A stretch of DNA of 64,000 bases from Foetidibacter luteolus (GTDB taxonomy: Bacteria > Bacteroidota > Bacteroidia > Chitinophagales > Chitinophagaceae): positions 1 through 64,000 of the forward strand of contig NZ_VVIP01000022.1 in assembly GCF_009650435.1 (NCBI RefSeq), given 5' to 3'. A program made the translations under genes and the position numbers. This document shows positions 1 to 8,578 of this stretch, piece by piece. The number at the start of each line of letters is the position of its first letter. The first letter of the stretch is position 1. The notes below the pieces were generated by a model. That model did no database searches and was not told the origin of the DNA. It worked only from the letters and a program-made list of their open reading frames with translations.

Positions 1-152
1 GAGGAAGTAAGGCCGGCATATTTGCCTTCGATGGCATTTAATGACTTTTCTGAAACGTTTTCCTGTAAAATGTTTTGAGAAGAATCTGAAGCAGATGAAC
101 GCTGACTGTAAGTGGGTACTATCAAGACAAGCAGGGGAATGATTACCATCAT
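1..152 (-). CDS. 5' fragment of an unrecognised membrane or secreted protein
   Basis: The gene runs off the left edge of the window, so only about 50 N-terminal codons are visible. The reading frame stays open from the edge to two consecutive ATG codons at 150-152 and 147-149, and a stop lies further upstream in frame. The N-terminus is a hydrophobic segment (MMVIIPLLVLIVPTYSQ), followed by a Ser/Gln/Asn-rich polar stretch ending in KYAGLTS. This is consistent with a signal peptide or signal anchor. No family can be assigned from so short a piece. The true start could lie slightly upstream at a non-ATG codon, because the open frame extends about 17 codons further before the stop. Confidence 0.45.
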   Translation of the reverse strand, partial: MMVIIPLLVLIVPTYSQRSSASDSSQNILQENVSEKSLNAIEGKYAGLTS

Positions 153-330
153 TACCGCTACCAGGGCTGGGCTATAAGCAGAGTTCTTCAGTTGAATATT
201 GATTTAGTGGTTGTTGTTTTCTAATGGTACTTATCGCTGACGAAGTAAAAATAACTTTTTCATTCCGCCAAAAAGTTATCACATTAAATTTTCATAAGCG
301 CCAAAACATAGCCATTCCTTGCACCTACCC

Positions 331-786
331 CTACCCCCCATACACCGCGCCATTATGCCGCTGCATAAACCGTTTCGCGGCTCCTTCATCCAGCAGTTTC
401 CAGCCGAATTGTTCATACAGCCCATGCGCATCTTTGGTGCCGAGCATCCAGCGGCGCAGGGTTTGTAACTCGGGGTGGGCATGAATGGACTGCACCAGCC
501 ATTTGGACAATCCTTTGCCGCGGTGTGGCTCCAGTACAAACACATCGGCCAGGTAGGCAAAGGTGGCCTTATCGGTCACCAGGCGGGCAAACCCTATTTG
601 CCCGTTATTATGATACAACCCAAAACACAAGGAGTTGGCAATGGATTTTTCAACAATGTGCAACGGTATGTTTTGCGCCCAATAAGATTCTACCGAGAGA
701 TACTGATGTATTACAGCTATATCAAGCTTTGCCGGGTTGGTACTGATGCTGTAACCGTCTTTAAATAATTCGTAATGGCCAGCCAT
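331..786 (-). CDS. GNAT family N-acetyltransferase
   Basis: A 151-residue protein with the GNAT acetyl-CoA-binding fold. The middle strand (ADVFVLEPH) leads into the pyrophosphate-binding loop RGKGLSKWLV at about residues 89-98, and the late segment GLYEQFGWK is the usual C-terminal GNAT motif. The N-terminal block with SISTNPAKLDIAVIHQYL and the conserved WA(Q) resemble the small cytosolic GNATs common in Bacteroidota. The substrate cannot be inferred. The gene stands alone; its upstream region (787-1002) contains a RepA copy and a heptad tract. Confidence 0.9.
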   Translation of the reverse strand: MAGHYELFKDGYSISTNPAKLDIAVIHQYLSVESYWAQNIPLHIVEKSIANSLCFGLYHNNGQIGFARLVTDKATFAYLADVFVLEPHRGKGLSKWLVQSIHAHPELQTLRRWMLGTKDAHGLYEQFGWKLLDEGAAKRFMQRHNGAVYGG

Positions 787-826
787 AGATGAATTTGAAA
801 AGGATATAAAAGAGGATGTGGATGCT

Positions 827-943
827 TAATACCCGCTTAAATGCCGCCATGAAAAACAGAACGTACAAGTGAGTGACACAACAGGCGATGCCATGAAATA
901 CCTCCTGCCGGGCCCATAAAAAAAGTTGCCGGTTACCAGTATC
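827..943 (-). repeat. RepA dispersed element, copy 1 (variant core)
   Basis: Read on the minus strand it contains GGGCCCGGCAGGAGG, then CATGGCATCGCC, then the variant core TTGTGTCACTCACTTGTAC and a tail GGCGGCATTTAAGCGGG. The tail is shared with the copy at 3271-3385. It lies between the GNAT gene and prfA. Confidence 0.75.
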
Positions 944-1006
944 CCACTCACTATTCACCACTCACTACTCACTACTCCCTACTCACCACTCACTCCTCAC
1001 CATCAC
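944..1006. repeat. Heptad tract: nine degenerate 7-nt units, consensus CYACTCA
   Basis: Nine consecutive 7-base units (for example CCACTCA, CTATTCA, CTACTCC, CTCCTCA) run without a phase break and reach the prfA stop codon at 1003-1005. Units differ mainly at positions 2-4, while the 3' TCA is nearly constant. Confidence 0.85.
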
Positions 1007-2073
1007 ACTGTTTCCTGATTGGTCATTTTTTCGGCGTTCTCGGCTACCTGCAGGGCTTCAATAAACTCGTCTATTTCGCCGTTGATAACCGCGTCGAGAT
1101 TGTAAGAGGTAAGGCCAATGCGGTGGTCTGTAACGCGGCCCTGGGGCCAGTTGTAAGTGCGTATTTTAGCGCTGCGGTCGCCGGTGCTTACCAGCGTTTT
1201 GCGGTGGCGGGCTATTTCTTCTTCGTGTTTGCGTACCTGCTCTTCATACAGCCTGGTACGCAGCATGGTCATGGCTTTTTCGCGGTTACCCAACTGGCTG
1301 CGCTCAGTTTGGCAAACCACCACGGTGCCTGTGGGTATATGGGTTAACATTACCTTGGTTTCTACCTTGTTTACATTTTGCCCGCCGGCGCCCCCGCTGC
1401 GTGCTGTTTCCATTTTTACATCGGCAGGGTTTAACTCAAAGTCCACTTCTTCCGCTTCGGGCATTACCGCCACTGTTGCCGCGGATGTATGCACACGGCC
1501 CTGCGTTTCTGTATCGGGCACCCGCTGTACGCGGTGTACACCGCTTTCAAACTTAAGCGTGCCATATACATCTTCGCCCTGCACTTCCACCACCACTTCT
1601 TTATAGCCGCCCACCGTGCCTTCACTTTCATCTACCACGGCTGTTTTCCATCCTTTTTTAGCGCAGTAACGCAGGTACATGCCCAGCAGATCACCGGCAA
1701 AAAGGCTGGCTTCATCGCCACCAGTACCGGCTCGTATTTCAAGTACAGCATTCTTATCGTCCTGCGGGTCTTTCGGTATCAGCAACTTGCGTAATTGCTT
1801 TTCCAGCGTATCTTTTTGCTCTTCCAATTCCGGCAGCTCCATTTTGGCCAGCTCACGCATGTCTTCATCAGTGCCATTTAAAGCTTCTTTGGCAAATTCG
1901 TAGTCAGCCATTACTTTTTTAAACTGCTCAAAAGGCTGCACAATTTTCTCTAACTGGCGGTATTCTTTGCTAAGCCTGCTGAATTCTTTGTTATTGCCTA
2001 CTACCTCAGGATTGGTAAGCGCCACACCCACCTGCTCAAATCTTGCTTTTATGGCTTCCAGTTTATCTATCAT
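1003..2073 (-). CDS. prfA: Peptide chain release factor 1
   Basis: Release factor 1 recognises UAA and UAG stop codons in the ribosomal A site and triggers peptide hydrolysis. The GGQ motif is present as [13 protein letters not shown] near residue 230. The stop-codon recognition segment is [18 protein letters not shown], whose P-x-T (PDT) tripeptide marks RF1 rather than RF2. Length (356 residues) is normal. I chose the ATG at 2071-2073 ([14 protein letters not shown]), which matches the family N-terminus; an in-frame ATG eight codons upstream is also possible. The C-terminal tail (EKMTNQETV) ends inside the heptad tract. A TAnnTTTG-like box lies about 60 bases upstream. Confidence 0.97.
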   Translation of the reverse strand: MIDKLEAIKARFEQVGVALTNPEVVGNNKEFSRLSKEYRQLEKIVQPFEQFKKVMADYEFAKEALNGTDEDMRELAKMELPELEEQKDTLEKQLRKLLIPKDPQDDKNAVLEIRAGTGGDEASLFAGDLLGMYLRYCAKKGWKTAVVDESEGTVGGYKEVVVEVQGEDVYGTLKFESGVHRVQRVPDTETQGRVHTSAATVAVMPEAEEVDFELNPADVKMETARSGGAGGQNVNKVETKVMLTHIPTGTVVVCQTERSQLGNREKAMTMLRTRLYEEQVRKHEEEIARHRKTLVSTGDRSAKIRTYNWPQGRVTDHRIGLTSYNLDAVINGEIDEFIEALQVAENAEKMTNQETV

Positions 2074-2130
2074 TACCGGTAAATTAGTTTGTATCAAAGC
2101 GTTTGGTACGCTTCATTTATGGTTTGGCGG

Positions 2131-2138
2131 CAAAAATA
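2131..2138 (-). promoter_or_regulatory. Candidate -7 box for prfA
   Basis: On the minus strand this reads TATTTTTG, a match to the Bacteroidota -7 consensus TAnnTTTG, about 60 bases before the chosen prfA start. No clear -33 TTTG is visible at the usual spacing. Confidence 0.35.
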
Positions 2139-2210
2139 TTAACTGTACCGCTATTAGTGAAACTTATTATTAACGTGAGTTTTGGGTGTCGCACATCCAG
2201 TATTACATAA

Positions 2211-2364
2211 AACTTATTTACTTTTTTGTCTTGACACAAAAAAGTAACAAAAAAAGTCAAGGAAGAAACGATATACAGCACGTTTCTTCCGTTGGCCCTG
2301 ATTAAGCTTTGTACCACTGTGATTTCAGCAGTAGAATTTTCTTGTGCAAGGCATATTAAACTTG
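2211..2364. repeat. RepC dispersed element, copy 1 (two hairpins)
   Basis: It contains two perfect hairpins. The first, at 2221-2244, has arms CTTTTTTGT/ACAAAAAAG around the loop CTTGAC. The second, at 2261-2290, has arms GGAAGAAACG/CGTTTCTTCC around ATATACAGCA. About 70 further bases after the second hairpin also align with the copy at 14857-15014, with more changes. It fills the gap between the upstream side of prfA and the terminator of the lipoprotein gene. Short ORFs here are by-products of the repeat. Confidence 0.85.
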
Positions 2365-2411
2365 ATGATGCAGTTAAAATGAATGACCCGGTCTGATTTA
2401 GTGCCGCCCAT

Positions 2412-2442
2412 AAAAAAACGTGGGCGGCTATCCCCCACGTTT
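2412..2442 (-). terminator. Intrinsic terminator of the lipoprotein gene
   Basis: On the minus strand a 9-bp stem AAACGTGGG/CCCACGTTT is followed by a T-rich run, 18 bases after the stop codon of the gene ending at 2461. Confidence 0.75.
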
Positions 2443-2460
2443 ATGAAAATATTACCCATC

Positions 2461-3240
2461 CTAATATTCGAGCTTATACTCAAACGCTTCCGGCTGTTCA
2501 AACAACTTTGACAAACTGCTGCTGAACGTAACCGTCTTTTTATCCTCCGAAGTGGTTGCATTGGCGCCGTTAAAGCTTTTTACCGGCTTATACAATACAA
2601 AAACAGTTTTGTAGTTCATGTCGCCCATCATGGGCAAGGCCTGCTTAACCATTTGCAGGGTATCGCCGGAAAACACGCTTTCCAAAGCGGCTTTGTCCAC
2701 CAGCCTGTTACTGATGCTGTTCTTTTCCGCACTGAATGAGTAGGCCTGCGCTGCTGGGTTTATCATGCCGCCGGGGTTGGCATTACCACTCATGGCCTGT
2801 TTGTTGCCATCACCGCCCATGGCTTTATCGGCAGCTTTTAGCTTCCCCAGCATTTCAGGAAAATGCTGCTTTAAATATTGCAGGTGCGCTATGTTTTTAA
2901 ACGGCACCAAAAAAGATAATTTCATTTCATCGTTTTCTTCATCCACACGCATGTTTAAAGAGCCATCATGCAACATTTCTTTTTCCTGTGCTGTAAGCTG
3001 AGAAACCGTATCAATAAAACTGCTGAACAGTATGGTGGTATCTTTTGCCTTCAGCATTTCCTGTATTTCCTCCTTTTGCGATGCAAAGGCTTTCATATAC
3101 TGCATCATACGGCCCATATCAACATTAAGGCTGTAGGTGCCGCTGTCGTCGCTTTTTATCACTATTTTTTCTTCAGTGTCAAGACAAGAAAAAAGTGTTA
3201 CCGACAACACAACCGCTGCTAACCATATTTTTACTTTCAT
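2461..3240 (-). CDS. Putative lipoprotein of unknown function
   Basis: A 259-residue protein with a clear lipoprotein signal: MKVKIWLAAVVLSVTLFSC, lipobox LFSC with the acylated cysteine at residue 19. The start used is this MKV; an ATG four codons upstream is possible. The mature part has charged helical segments (MGRMMQYMKAFASQKEEIQ and others), a Gly/Asn-rich linker near the middle and a C-terminal segment ending EAFEYKLEY. I do not recognise a named domain. It is probably anchored in the outer membrane or the periplasmic face. The gene stands alone with its own terminator, and a RepA copy lies upstream. Confidence 0.8.
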   Translation of the reverse strand: MKVKIWLAAVVLSVTLFSCLDTEEKIVIKSDDSGTYSLNVDMGRMMQYMKAFASQKEEIQEMLKAKDTTILFSSFIDTVSQLTAQEKEMLHDGSLNMRVDEENDEMKLSFLVPFKNIAHLQYLKQHFPEMLGKLKAADKAMGGDGNKQAMSGNANPGGMINPAAQAYSFSAEKNSISNRLVDKAALESVFSGDTLQMVKQALPMMGDMNYKTVFVLYKPVKSFNGANATTSEDKKTVTFSSSLSKLFEQPEAFEYKLEY

Positions 3241-3270
3241 ATTTTGTATCATGTTAAGGTATCCGTTTGT

Positions 3271-3385
3271 TATTACCGGGTAGAATTATGGACCCGGCAG
3301 TGAATATTTCATGGCATCGTTCCTTGCGTCGCACAGCGTGTACTGTAGTTTTTCATGGCGACATTTAAGCGGGTATTAGCCCGGC
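3271..3385 (+). repeat. RepA dispersed element, copy 2
   Basis: Contains GACCCGGCAG, TTTCATGGCATCG, the core TTGCGTCGCACAG with GTGTACTGT, and the tail GGCGACATTTAAGCGGG that matches copy 1. It sits between batC and the lipoprotein gene. Confidence 0.7.
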
Positions 3386-3403
3386 CCACAAACGCCCTTG
3401 CGC

Positions 3404-4051
3404 TTACCAGTCTTTTTCCTGCTGCTGGGTATTACTTTTTTGTTTTTGCAATTGCTGCTGCAACAGTTTTTCTCTTTCCCGTAACTGGTTAAGCAATTGC
3501 TCGGCCTGCTTCATAGAAAGCTTTGTTTTGTTTTGCTCAGGCTTTTGTTCCTTAGGCTTTTGCTGCTGCTCCTTTTCTTTAGGCTTATCTTTCTTCTGCT
3601 GGTTTTCCTGTTGCTGCTGTTGTTGCTTTTTCTGTTCCTGCAATGCCTTTTGCAGGTTCTCCCGGGTGTCCGTATCCTCCGGGTTCATCTTAAGCGATTG
3701 CTTGAAGGCGCTAACGGCATCCTGCAACTTTTTTTGGTTTAAAGCAGCCAGGCCCTTGTTATACCAGGCTTTGGACTTTAAAGTGTTATCCGCATTGCTG
3801 TTGATGACTTTATCGTAAGCTTTCTCCGCCTCCGAACCCTGGTTTTGCTTTTGCAGTGCATTGCCAAGGTTAAAACTGGCAGCGCTGTTACTACCATCTT
3901 TCTCCAGGGCCTTACGGTAGTTTTCTTCGGCTTTTTTAAGCTCACCTTTCTTATACTCTTCGTTACCCTTTTTTACCAGCAGATTGGCTTGCTGGGCTTC
4001 CAGTGCGGCCACCGGTAAAACAAACAACAATAAAATAATAAGCTGCTTCAT
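3404..4051 (-). CDS. batC: BatC-type TPR protein (aerotolerance cluster)
   Basis: A 215-residue protein with a signal peptide (MKQLIILLLFVLPVAALEAQ). Three tetratricopeptide repeats span roughly residues 22-135, with typical units such as YKKGELKKAEENYRKALE and AWYNKGLAALNQKKLQDAV. A low-complexity Gln/Lys/Glu tail follows. This architecture matches BatC of the Bacteroides aerotolerance (bat) operon, where TPR proteins act at the membrane with VWA-domain partners. Its start overlaps the stop of batB by 4 bases (ATGA), so translation is probably coupled. Other bat genes (batA, batD, moxR) are not in the window. Confidence 0.85.
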   Translation of the reverse strand: MKQLIILLLFVLPVAALEAQQANLLVKKGNEEYKKGELKKAEENYRKALEKDGSNSAASFNLGNALQKQNQGSEAEKAYDKVINSNADNTLKSKAWYNKGLAALNQKKLQDAVSAFKQSLKMNPEDTDTRENLQKALQEQKKQQQQQQENQQKKDKPKEKEQQQKPKEQKPEQNKTKLSMKQAEQLLNQLREREKLLQQQLQKQKSNTQQQEKDW

Positions 4052-5049
4052 TTACTTAATTTTTTCACTTCCGGTATAAACACTTCACCCACCAGCAATA
4101 GCAGGGCCAAGGCGATAAACAACGGAAAAAATGAGGCGTAATGCTTTTCACTCCCCTCCCCTGTTATCAGTTTTTTATTCATCCCGTCAATCGTTCCGGC
4201 AACGTCCGCCACCACGTTAGCGGTATTATCAAGACGGTGGTAAACGCCGCCGGTTTTTTCAGCTATCAGCTTCAATTCTGCTTCATTTAATTTTGTTATA
4301 ACCGTTTGCCCGTTAATATCCCTTTTGGGTTCATTGGTAACCGGGTCTATAATGGTGGAACCCTCGGTTGTACCCACGCCGATAGTGTTTACAATAACCC
4401 CATTGTCGTACAACTGTTTTATCGTTTGCTCAATACGGGCATCGTGGTCTTCGCCATCTGTTATCAGCAATATGGCTTTGTATTTCTTTTCTTTTGTATC
4501 CAGGGAATTATTGCAAACCTGCAATGCGTCACTTATCACCGTACCCTGTACGGGTATCACATCCGGCGTAGCATTGCTTATAAACAATTTAGCGGCGGCA
4601 ATATCAGCCGTTAAGGGCATTTGCAGGTAAGCCTGGCCGGCAAATAATACCAGCCCTATGCGGTTATTATCCAGCTTATCCATCAGCACACTTACCAGTT
4701 GCCTGGCTTTTACCAGGCGGGAAGGTTTTACATCTTCCCCCAGCATGCTGCGGCTAACATCCAGCGCCACCATAATGTCAATACCTGCCCTTTTCTCATC
4801 ATCCTGCGGAGATGGTTTACGCAGGTTAGCCCCCGCAATAACCAATAGGGCAACCGCAACCAGCAGCACCATAAATTTTATCCTGAAAAAGCGGGAAGAA
4901 TAATTCTTTGTAAGGGCATCCACCAGGTTATTATCACCAATAGCTTTTTTGGTTTTCTTTTTCCAATACAGCGTATTGAGAAAAAGAAATACCAGCGGCA
5001 CAATTACCAGCAACGCAATAAGGTATTCTATATTTTTAAATGACAGCAT
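4048..5049 (-). CDS. batB: BatB-type VWA domain membrane protein
   Basis: A 333-residue membrane protein. Two N-terminal transmembrane helices (about residues 8-27 and 57-76) precede a von Willebrand factor A domain with the metal-binding MIDAS motif DVSRS near residue 97, a conserved T at MPLTAD and the later TDGEDHD. A C-terminal helix (FFPLFIALALLLLVGEVF) anchors the other end. This is the BatA/BatB architecture, and the gene order followed by a TPR protein supports BatB. The exact role of Bat proteins is not settled; they were linked to oxygen tolerance in Bacteroides fragilis. A small membrane peptide gene lies 83 bases upstream. Confidence 0.88.
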   Translation of the reverse strand: MLSFKNIEYLIALLVIVPLVFLFLNTLYWKKKTKKAIGDNNLVDALTKNYSSRFFRIKFMVLLVAVALLVIAGANLRKPSPQDDEKRAGIDIMVALDVSRSMLGEDVKPSRLVKARQLVSVLMDKLDNNRIGLVLFAGQAYLQMPLTADIAAAKLFISNATPDVIPVQGTVISDALQVCNNSLDTKEKKYKAILLITDGEDHDARIEQTIKQLYDNGVIVNTIGVGTTEGSTIIDPVTNEPKRDINGQTVITKLNEAELKLIAEKTGGVYHRLDNTANVVADVAGTIDGMNKKLITGEGSEKHYASFFPLFIALALLLLVGEVFIPEVKKLSK

Positions 5050-5132
5050 GTAAGTAATCTACCCTGCAATCTACAAGCATTACGCCAAATGCAAGTTATC
5101 CCTGGTATTTTTCGGGATTAATAATACCGATG

Positions 5133-5285
5133 TTATTCCAAAAAACCGCCTGCCAATTCCATAACCAGGGTAAAAACGGAAAGCTTTTCGCCGTCGCCCT
5201 TGCCGCTATGGTACCGTTTTGTAAAGGCCGCCACCAGAACTATAATCAGCAGGGCAATTAATGAAAAAATTATCCAATCAATCAT
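5133..5285 (-). CDS. Small single-pass membrane peptide (50 residues)
   Basis: This ORF is short but convincing. It starts at the ATG on 5283-5285 and encodes 50 residues. An N-terminal hydrophobic helix (MIDWIIFSLIALLIIVLVAA) is followed by a basic, Gly-rich linker and a second apolar patch (LVMELAGGFLE). It lies between the beta-lactamase and batB on the same strand, 54 bases downstream of the former and 83 bases upstream of the latter. No name can be given. It may be an accessory subunit of the Bat membrane assembly, but that is only inferred from position. Confidence 0.5.
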   Translation of the reverse strand: MIDWIIFSLIALLIIVLVAAFTKRYHSGKGDGEKLSVFTLVMELAGGFLE

Positions 5286-5339
5286 TTCTTAAATCTATAG
5301 AGGAGATTGAAAAGGAAATGTGAAATCAATAACAGGTAG

Positions 5340-6185
5340 CTACTTCTTCCCCTCCATAAATCCATACTGCTTCAAAATATCTTTAAGTAATTTAATACGA
5401 ATAGGCTGTAAGTTGGTACCGGGAGGCGCATCTACGTTGAGAGCGAAAAAGTAGGGGTGCTTGTTTTCTTCTATCCAGCCAATTATCCAACCCAGTTCAT
5501 CGCCGTTTTCGGTATTGGCCCAGCCTGACTTATAGCTGAGCTTATAGTTGGCATTATCTTCCTGCAACATGATTTGCTTTACAATATCCTGCGTGGTTTT
5601 TTTGCGAAAAGGTAACTGGTCGAAGTAGAGCTTTTTAACAAGCCCTAATTGTTCGTCGGCGGTAATCTTTATGGAGTTATCCAGCCAGAAACTGTCAATT
5701 TTTCTTACAATGGCCCTGCCGTATCTGGAAGCGTAACCCAGGGTATCCAGGAAACGCTGCATGGTATCTTTTCCGATGCGCCTTGCCACTTCCTGGTAAT
5801 AGGGTACGGCTGAAACTTTAAAAGCTTCCTCCATGGTCAAATCCTTGTTCCAGGCACTCGCGGTGTCTCCACCGGGAAACTTACGGGTAACGCCATCCCA
5901 TTTAATTACCATGTGCTGACCGGAAATTTTACCGGTTTCCAGCCCTATTAGTGAATTAACAATCTTAAAAGTTGAAGCAGGCAAATAGGCAGAGTCTTTA
6001 AAACGGGAAAGGTTGTAGATGCTGAACTGCCCCTGCCCATTGTCAAACAAGCCGAAAGTGCCCGTTACATGGTTTTCGTCGAAATACTTTTTCAGGCTGT
6101 CGTCAACAGTAACGTTATTTGGCGAACAGGCAGCAAACATCATGACCACTAAGAAACAAACGCAGGAAATAAATAAATACCTCAT
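5340..6185 (-). CDS. Class D beta-lactamase-like lipoprotein
   Basis: A 281-residue serine hydrolase of the OXA/BlaR penicillin-binding fold. The lipobox FAAC places the acylated cysteine at residue 20. Active-site motifs are S71-T-F-K74 (nucleophile and carboxylatable lysine), S125-A-V and, near the C-terminus, K-S-G in SYKSGWA. The segment SFWLDNSIKIT matches the omega-loop tryptophan region of class D enzymes. The usual YGN motif is degenerate, with YAS or YGR at the expected place. The protein probably hydrolyses beta-lactams or acts as a related penicillin-recognising protein at the membrane. No blaR/blaI-type regulator is adjacent. A -7 box lies at 6206-6213. Confidence 0.85.
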   Translation of the reverse strand: MRYLFISCVCFLVVMMFAACSPNNVTVDDSLKKYFDENHVTGTFGLFDNGQGQFSIYNLSRFKDSAYLPASTFKIVNSLIGLETGKISGQHMVIKWDGVTRKFPGGDTASAWNKDLTMEEAFKVSAVPYYQEVARRIGKDTMQRFLDTLGYASRYGRAIVRKIDSFWLDNSIKITADEQLGLVKKLYFDQLPFRKKTTQDIVKQIMLQEDNANYKLSYKSGWANTENGDELGWIIGWIEENKHPYFFALNVDAPPGTNLQPIRIKLLKDILKQYGFMEGKK

Positions 6186-6205
6186 ACAAAATCTGGTTGT
6201 GAGCG

Positions 6206-6213
6206 CAAAAGTA
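6206..6213 (-). promoter_or_regulatory. Candidate -7 box for the beta-lactamase gene
   Basis: The minus-strand sequence TACTTTTG matches TAnnTTTG and lies 20 bases before the start codon. No matching -33 element is obvious at 19-21 bases. Confidence 0.4.
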
Positions 6214-6315
6214 ATGGTTGTTTGTTCAACGTGTTAGCCTCATTGCCAGGCGCCGGCTACTTGTTTAAAACCATTTCCTTCCGGTTTTATTGATCGCACT
6301 CATTCTCTTTTGAGA

Positions 6316-6323
6316 TAATTTTG
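6316..6323 (+). promoter_or_regulatory. Candidate -7 box for the TPR histidine kinase
   Basis: TAATTTTG matches TAnnTTTG 26 bases before the ATG at 6350. A TTG at 6290-6292 could serve as -33, but the 23-base spacer is long. Confidence 0.4.
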
Positions 6324-6349
6324 AAAACAATCTTTAATTCACATCACCT

Positions 6350-8377
6350 ATGCAATCTATCCGTTACCTTCTGATGGTGCTGCTTTTGGCAGCTTCATGT
6401 TTTTTTTCAGCCACTGCACAAGTTAGCGATAGCTTTTACCGGGCACTGCCTGACAGCTTGCGCCCTGCAAACCGCCTGGCACTATCTAGTCTCGAAAAAA
6501 TAAATTTACTACGGAAGCTGAATGTAAGCTTCGCCAACCACTACCAGGCTGAACTTTCTCTTATAGTTCATGACCTGCAGCAAGCCATGCAGCAGGAACC
6601 CAGTCAAAGAAAAACGGTTCTCTATGCATTAGCCATAGCTAATTATTACGAGGTAGTTCTTGATTACCACAAAGCATTGCATTACTGTGAACAGGCGGTT
6701 CACTACGCGGCAGGTAACAGTTCTTTAAATAAGGAATCTGCAAAAGCTTATCTCAGCATGGCGACCTATTATGCAGTTTGGTTTAAAGAAGATTCAGCCC
6801 TTAACTTTCTATACAAAGGCATGTCTGTTGCCGGCGAACCGGTTGATAATGATTTAGCCCTTGTTGCTAACAATGCTTACCTGCTTATTTATACCCGGCT
6901 TTTGCTGTACAAACAGGCATTGCATTATACCAACGAATGCCTGAGGCTATTGCCTGCGACCGCCAGGTGGAATGATGATTTCACCTTTTTTATGATGGAT
7001 AAAGCATACCTGTTTATGCAACTGTACAAAGAAGAAAAGTTGGCACCATACGCTGACAGCTCTTACCGGTTGCTCCACCAGGTAATTGATGCTAAAAAGC
7101 AGCAATCCAGGCTTTGGTACATGCAGTGTTTTTTTATGCTTGGCAAACTGCAATACCTGCAGGGCCGGTACGATAATGCCATTCGATATTTTGACTCTTC
7201 GTTGATGCCGGCCTACACGCATTTTGGCTTTGTACCTAACGAGGCAAAATTATACCGCGGCCTGTGCCTGTACGCATTGGGAAAACCGGAAGGCATTGTT
7301 ACGTTAAAACAACTTAAACTGTATGAAAAAAGTTTTGAGCAATTGCAATTGCAAAACCAGGTGTTGTACCTGCATGCAAAATCTCACGGTTACTGGCGTG
7401 ATGCCCTGCAATATTATGAAGCCTTCTCCCGATATTCAGATTCAATAGCCTTCATAACGCAACGCGGTAAAATTTTTGAAAGCGAAAAAAAATATAACGC
7501 GGTACAGAAAGAAGCGCACATAGCTATACTGCAACGGGATAATCTTAAAGCCAGGGCAGGCAGGGTGAAGATAATTGTTGCAGGCGTGCTGGTAGTGTTA
7601 CTACTGGTGATTATAATATTATTGCTGTACCGGTACAACAAAAAACAGCAGATGCAAAGAAGGGCAGACGGTGAAAAACTGGCGGACGAGTTGCTGGCCA
7701 TGGAGCAGCAGTTAGAAACTGAACGCCTGCAACAGCAGCAGCAACGGGAAACAGAAATGGCCCGGCAACGGGAAACCATATCCGCCAATATACATGATGA
7801 AGTAAGCAGCGGCCTGGCTGCCTTGCGGTTTCTCATCAGCGATCTTAAAAGAAATGCGCACAGCCAGGAAACCAGGGAGGTACTCCAGGATGTTGAAGAT
7901 GAAACCAATAATGTATACCTGCAGTCCCGCAATTTTATACATCAACTTAGCACCCATGATACACCTGAATGTTACGATGTTACAGCACTTTTACACACCC
8001 TTTCTTTGAGGTTCGGAAAGGATAGCAGCACCAGGATTACCGTAACGATGGATGAAGCGGAAATAATGCGCCGGCTGGATATGCAGCAACATGCGGAAAT
8101 ATACCGCGTTTTAAAAGAAGCTGTTACTAACAGCCTGAAACACTCCGGGGCAACAGAAATACATGTGGTACTATTGGTACGCGAAAATGAAACTTATTTT
8201 GAAGTTAGGGACAACGGAAAAGGAATGAACAACAGCAAGAAGAATGGAATGGGTATCTCCACCATCTACAACCGGATTAAGACTTTAAATGGTAATGTTT
8301 TTATTGAAACCAATCAAAAGGGGCAGATGGTTTCCGGCAGTTTTCCCCTGGAAAAAAATCAAACGCAGGGACAATAG
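6350..8377 (+). CDS. TPR-containing sensor histidine kinase, HisKA_3 type
   Basis: A 675-residue protein with a signal peptide (cut after SATAQ). About 370 residues of TPR-like helices follow, then one transmembrane helix near 408-428 (IIVAGVLVVLLLVIIILLLY) and a Gln-rich coiled coil. The phospho-acceptor helix has SANIHDEVSSGLAALRF with the histidine near residue 482, as in NarX/DegS/LiaS kinases. The ATPase has the N box LKEAVTNSLKHSG and the G box VRDNGKGM. Such kinases normally pair with LuxR-type (NarL/FixJ) response regulators, but none is adjacent, so this is an orphan in the window. The periplasmic TPR region is presumably the sensor. Confidence 0.92.
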   Translation: MQSIRYLLMVLLLAASCFFSATAQVSDSFYRALPDSLRPANRLALSSLEKINLLRKLNVSFANHYQAELSLIVHDLQQAMQQEPSQRKTVLYALAIANYYEVVLDYHKALHYCEQAVHYAAGNSSLNKESAKAYLSMATYYAVWFKEDSALNFLYKGMSVAGEPVDNDLALVANNAYLLIYTRLLLYKQALHYTNECLRLLPATARWNDDFTFFMMDKAYLFMQLYKEEKLAPYADSSYRLLHQVIDAKKQQSRLWYMQCFFMLGKLQYLQGRYDNAIRYFDSSLMPAYTHFGFVPNEAKLYRGLCLYALGKPEGIVTLKQLKLYEKSFEQLQLQNQVLYLHAKSHGYWRDALQYYEAFSRYSDSIAFITQRGKIFESEKKYNAVQKEAHIAILQRDNLKARAGRVKIIVAGVLVVLLLVIIILLLYRYNKKQQMQRRADGEKLADELLAMEQQLETERLQQQQQRETEMARQRETISANIHDEVSSGLAALRFLISDLKRNAHSQETREVLQDVEDETNNVYLQSRNFIHQLSTHDTPECYDVTALLHTLSLRFGKDSSTRITVTMDEAEIMRRLDMQQHAEIYRVLKEAVTNSLKHSGATEIHVVLLVRENETYFEVRDNGKGMNNSKKNGMGISTIYNRIKTLNGNVFIETNQKGQMVSGSFPLEKNQTQGQ

Positions 8378-8412
8378 TATTTATGCTTGACGATTGTCAT
8401 GTTATGCTCTGC

Positions 8413-8502
8413 TCTACCCGGGTCTGAAAAACCGCCCAATGAACCGAACGATGAAAGGATTGCGACGCAACGAAGATGCCACCGGTTATATTGCTGGTAT
8501 CC
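8413..8502 (-). repeat. RepA dispersed element, copy 3 (left-type end)
   Basis: On the minus strand it starts GATACCAGC, continues with GGCATCTTCG, the core TTGCGTCGCA, and ATCGTTCGGTTCATTGGGC, then CAGACCCGGGTAG. There is no following hairpin. It lies between two convergent genes. Confidence 0.8.
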
Positions 8503-8536
8503 TAATCGTAAGTCGTGAATGGTAAATCGCAAGTGG
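8502..8536. repeat. Heptad tract: five units, consensus TRARTSG
   Basis: Five phased 7-base units (CTAATCG, TAAGTCG, TGAATGG, TAAATCG, CAAGTGG) directly abut the border of RepA copy 3. Confidence 0.75.
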
Positions 8537-8578
8537 GGATAAACTTCAATTCCAAGACCTGGATAGCCTACAGAAAAA

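Noticed and set aside
3497..3818. Leucine- or cysteine-rich ORFs on the plus strand
   Set aside because: They are the antisense of the Gln/Lys-rich tail of the batC gene.
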